Assembly (NCBI GenBank): GCA_033782935.1
Contig: JAWQEG010000473.1
Coordinates: 32,293 to 96,292, forward strand
Origin: Petrolisthes cinctipes
Lineage: Eukaryota; Arthropoda; Malacostraca; Decapoda; Porcellanidae
Length of the DNA stretch: 64,000 nt
Direction: 5' to 3'
Shown here one piece after another: positions 60,374 to 64,000 of the stretch (position 1 is its first letter; each line of letters opens with the position of its first letter). Under the pieces are notes generated by a model. The model was not told the origin of the DNA. It was given only the letters and a program-made list of their open reading frames with translations, and searched no databases. Made by a program: the position numbers and the translations under genes.

Positions 60374-61103
60374 GGGTGGGTGAGTGTGTAGTATATGTGT
60401 GAGCATGTTTGATAGATTGTGTATACGTGCGTGAGTGGGAGGCGTGTGTGCTTTTCTGTGTGTGTATAGGGCAGAGTTTATGTACAGTACGTGTGGTGTG
60501 TTTGTGTGAGAGACAGTATTGAGTACGTGTTTGAGAAACGTACTTTTGACTGTGTGTGTGTGAGAGAGAGAGAGAGAGATATGAGAGTGTGAGTGTGTGA
60601 GAGAGTGATCGAATAATGTGGCTAAGTGTGACGTCAACGCACCAGGCCACACCCACACAGCTGCTGCCTTCAGGAAGTGCTGCAGGCGTCCTCTCCTCCA
60701 TCTCCCTCCAACCCTTTCCATCCCTGTTTCTCTTATACCTATCTCACTCACTCCCCTTTTCGTTCATACCTCACTCCCTCACCCTCTCCCTTTCTATCTC
60801 CCTGTTTCCCTTATACTTGTCTCTCATTCCCTCTCTCGCCTTTCTTTCATTTCCTCTTCCAGTCGCTCTCTCTGTGGCTTCTTCCTTCTCTCACTCTACT
60901 TACTCACATTTTCCTTCTTCCCTTTGTTACTCCCTCTATCGCTTACACTGGTATAGGACGTGCCGCTCTATCAGTGCCTCTCACTACTTATTCTCCACTA
61001 TTTTCTCTCGCATTCCCTCTCCCATGTCTTTCCGTGCCCCCCACTCCCCGCCTAGATACCGGCAATTTCGATGGTATTACTACTAAGGGTCTTTAATTTG
61101 ATA

Positions 61104-61106
<3 letters not shown>

Positions 61107-61167
<61 letters not shown>

Positions 61168-61254
61168 TCATTTTTTGCAACCCTTTAATCGCCCTCCTCC
61201 CATCTAACCCTCCTGTCCAACTGACCTTCTGTTACCTCCTTTCCTCCCAGTACG

Positions 61255-61309
<55 letters not shown>
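61107..61309 (+). repeat. Two (CT)n tracts
   Basis: 61107-61165 and 61256-61309, separated by a unique stretch. Confidence 0.92.
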
Positions 61310-61314
<5 letters not shown>

Positions 61315-61620
61315 CTGATTTTTCTTCTTCCTCGTCTTTCTTTCCTTATTCCCTCCTTTCTTTTTCGGCCCTTCCTTCCTGGAGGAGGGAAGGGAGGGGA
61401 GAGAAAGGTAACAATGAAAGAGGGAAATGGTAGGGAGGTTGATCGGAGAGGATGAAGAGAAGGAGGTGGATAGAATGAAATGTGAGAGGAGGAGTGACGG
61501 ATTGGAAGATGAGGGAGAAATTGAAGGAGGGGGGATAGATGGAGCGAACGAGAAAATGAGTTATGGAGGTGACCTTGTGGTGAGTGAGTGAGTTAGTGAA
61601 TGAGGTAGTGTGAAAAATGA

Positions 61621-61720
<100 letters not shown>

Positions 61721-63119
61721 AAAGTGGAGAGTGAAAATGTGAGTGATTAAGCTTGGGAGAGTGTAAGCTTGAGATGAGATATAAGGAAAGAGTTTGCAAG
61801 AAAAGGTGATTGAGTGGAGATAGTGAACGTGTGTGTGTTTGTGTGTGTTTTCAAGTACAATAAAGCTTGATTGACTCTTATGTTTAACGGAAATAGATAA
61901 GGTGAACTGTGTTAACCTTCCCTCCTCTCCCCTCTCCTCCCTCCATACTCCCAAAGTGAGTGAGAAGTCGCTGCTGAGTGGGAGTGGTGACTGACGGAGT
62001 GGGAGTGTGTCCTGGAGTAACTAAAAAAAAAAAATAGTTTGAAGAGGTTGGATATTGTTGTAGTGTTTTTTCAGGGATAGGTCTATATTATTTATATATC
62101 TTGGTGGCAGGGGTGAGGCAGGGAAGGAACTCTTATACATGGTTTGAGATTACAGAGCAAGTGGGTTTATGGGACAGCAAGTCACTTATGGAAGGTGAAT
62201 AGGGGTTGATTCCACAGTAGCTGATGTTATGTTTTGTTTGATTTCTCCATAGTCACATATTCTTATAGCATCGTAGTTCAGTCCACACTTCCCATAGCCG
62301 TCACACGCACGGCAATAACATTTTCGGTTATCAATAATTGTAATCAGTACAACTTTTTGTCGTTCAGATCCCTACACAATTCAACCTATGACGCTTTATA
62401 CATATTTTGTCATCTTTTGTTCTGGTGTTCACAAACTGGCTGCCCATGAATGTGAAAATGGTCATCACTGAATTGTGTGTAGCTGAGTCCCGAGTTAATA
62501 ATAGATGAGTGTTTGGTGTAAGCAAGGGTTAAGTGTACGGTATGTAACCTGGGTATAGGGGAGCAGGGCAGGACATACGGGGTTGGTAAGGAGTGGTAAC
62601 GAGACTGGTACAAGTAGAGTGGGCAAGAAAGGGAGTAAGACGTTTAGGAGCTTCAACTAAGTCACTTGAGAGAGTTGAAAGGAAGCTGAGGAACGATTTG
62701 CACTCTTGATTATTTTACAGAAGCTCCTGAATGAAAGCACCAGCTGGACTTCCTTTGTGAATTGTGGGTGAATTTCTTGGTGATATTGACTTCTGAACTA
62801 ATGTGACTGATTATTCGAATATTATATCATAGCTGAGGTGTGCATGTTCATGGATACACGATGATTGAAAACAAGTATAAAAGGAGGAATTATGGATACT
62901 GAGTCATGAAATAACTACGGTATATATGAGTTGAATTAAGTACAGTATTGTATGTTATTGAATATTGGGGACAGGTTTGGTGTGTTGTGTGGAACTAATC
63001 CATGTGGTGATTGTGAAGACGGAAAGTAGAACAGAAACCAAAAACATATTGTTGCTTACCGTGAACTCGACCCCCCTTGAAGGTGATGCAAGTGAGTAGC
63101 CTAGATGAAGAGAAGTGGG

Positions 63120-63290
63120 TGGTGTTTGGTGAGGGAGCACGGAAAGGAGAAATAGTGGTGATGGTGGTGCTTGCTTGTGAGTGAGCAGGGATAAGGGAAG
63201 TTGTGGTGTTGGTGGTGCTTGCTTGTGAGGGGAGCAAGGATAAGAGAAGTGGAGTGGTGGAGGTGATGATGCTTGTGAGAGAACAGGGAC
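63120..63290 (+). repeat. ~55-bp degenerate minisatellite, three copies
   Basis: Repeats of ggtggtgcttgcttgtgag, gagcagggataagggaag. Confidence 0.75.
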
Positions 63291-63409
63291 ACATACCAAG
63301 TGAGGAGAGCCAGTATTGTAAGTTACTATAGTTAGGTAGGAAAGTGGTGTGAGTGGGTAGATGGACAAGGAAGGATGATGGGTGGGTGATTCAAGAGAGA
63401 TGATAGGTA

Positions 63410-63735
63410 GGTGAAGGAGAGAGAGTGGATGGGTGAAGGCGAGATGTGGGTGAGTGGAAAAGAAGAGAGGTTGTGGTGGGTGATGGAGATGGGTAGTGAG
63501 GGATGGATGCTGGGTTGGTGAAGAAGGAATGATAGTGGATGGTTGAAGGGGATATGTGGATGACTGGGTGTGGTGGAAAAGAAGATAGGGTCTGGTGGGG
63601 TGAAGGGGAGATGTGGATGAGTGGGTGGGTTAAGGAGATGTGTGGTGAGGGATGGATGCTGGGTTGGCGAAGAAGGAGGGATGTGCATGGGGTAAGTGGA
63701 CAAAGAGAGATGGTGGGTGGGTGGGAGTAGAGAGA
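63410..63735 (+). repeat. ~149-bp degenerate tandem repeat
   Basis: gtgagggatggatgctgggt recurs 149 bp apart (63497 and 63646) within a G-rich stretch. Confidence 0.7.
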
Positions 63736-64000
63736 GTTGATGTGTGGGGACAGAATGGGGTGACAGAGGTGAAGTGGAGGGATGAGGGCGCCAAGCTGCT
63801 TATTCTTTATATTACATTGGTCCGTCTGGGTAATTTTTTTTATCTCCTCCTGTTGTTGAAAGTGGAGCATTTCGTGAAAGATGCCGGGGGTCGTTTTGTG
63901 TACGAGTACTGTACACACGAACCGGTGCTGATATATTTATTTATTTTACCTTTCTTTGTTTATATGTGTCTTTATTAATTTTATATTTGTTTATATCATT

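Overview
This window is nuclear DNA from an animal, most likely an arthropod and probably a decapod crustacean. The evidence is spliced genes with GT-AG introns, an animal-type eIF4A, CD36-family receptors, a very high load of (GA)n, (CT)n and (GT)n microsatellites, and many miniature inverted-repeat transposons. The decapod assignment is an inference from genome style, not proof. All three supported protein-coding loci lie on the plus strand, and most of the window is non-coding.

Layout. 0-9.5 kb is a nest of short TTAA-flanked inverted-repeat elements in three end-types (called A, B and C here), mixed with microsatellites, a 35-bp minisatellite and smaller MITE families. From 10.77 to 23.35 kb lies a complete eIF4A gene. 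Nine coding exons give a 432-residue DEAD-box helicase with every motif intact, including a possible 15-nt microexon. Its introns hold LINE debris, Tc1/mariner-type MITEs, a ~1-kb foldback element and a three-level transposon nest in intron 7. The 3' end probably lies at 24.1-24.5 kb.

26.77-27.92 kb and 39.41-40.86 kb each hold one large exon of a class B scavenger receptor (CD36 family). Each encodes the N-terminal tail, the first membrane helix and most of the ectodomain. Both stop at the same protein position and in the same splice phase, and I found no C-terminal exons for either. They are either two tandem genes with distant 3' exons or alternative 5' exons sharing one downstream 3' part.

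41-64 kb has no gene I can support. It is microsatellites, minisatellites (notably four 102-bp copies at 52.26-52.68 kb), MITE copies, foldback hairpins, probable tRNA-derived SINE remains and low-complexity pyrimidine- or purine-rich DNA. Most open frames there are repeat translations.

The genes show no sign of working together: eIF4A is a housekeeping translation factor, and the CD36-like exons encode membrane receptors for lipids or other polyanionic ligands. The best leads are the CD36-like exon arrangement, the unusually long cytoplasmic tail of the second copy, the eIF4A microexon, the intron-7 nest and the chained TTAA elements that share boundaries.
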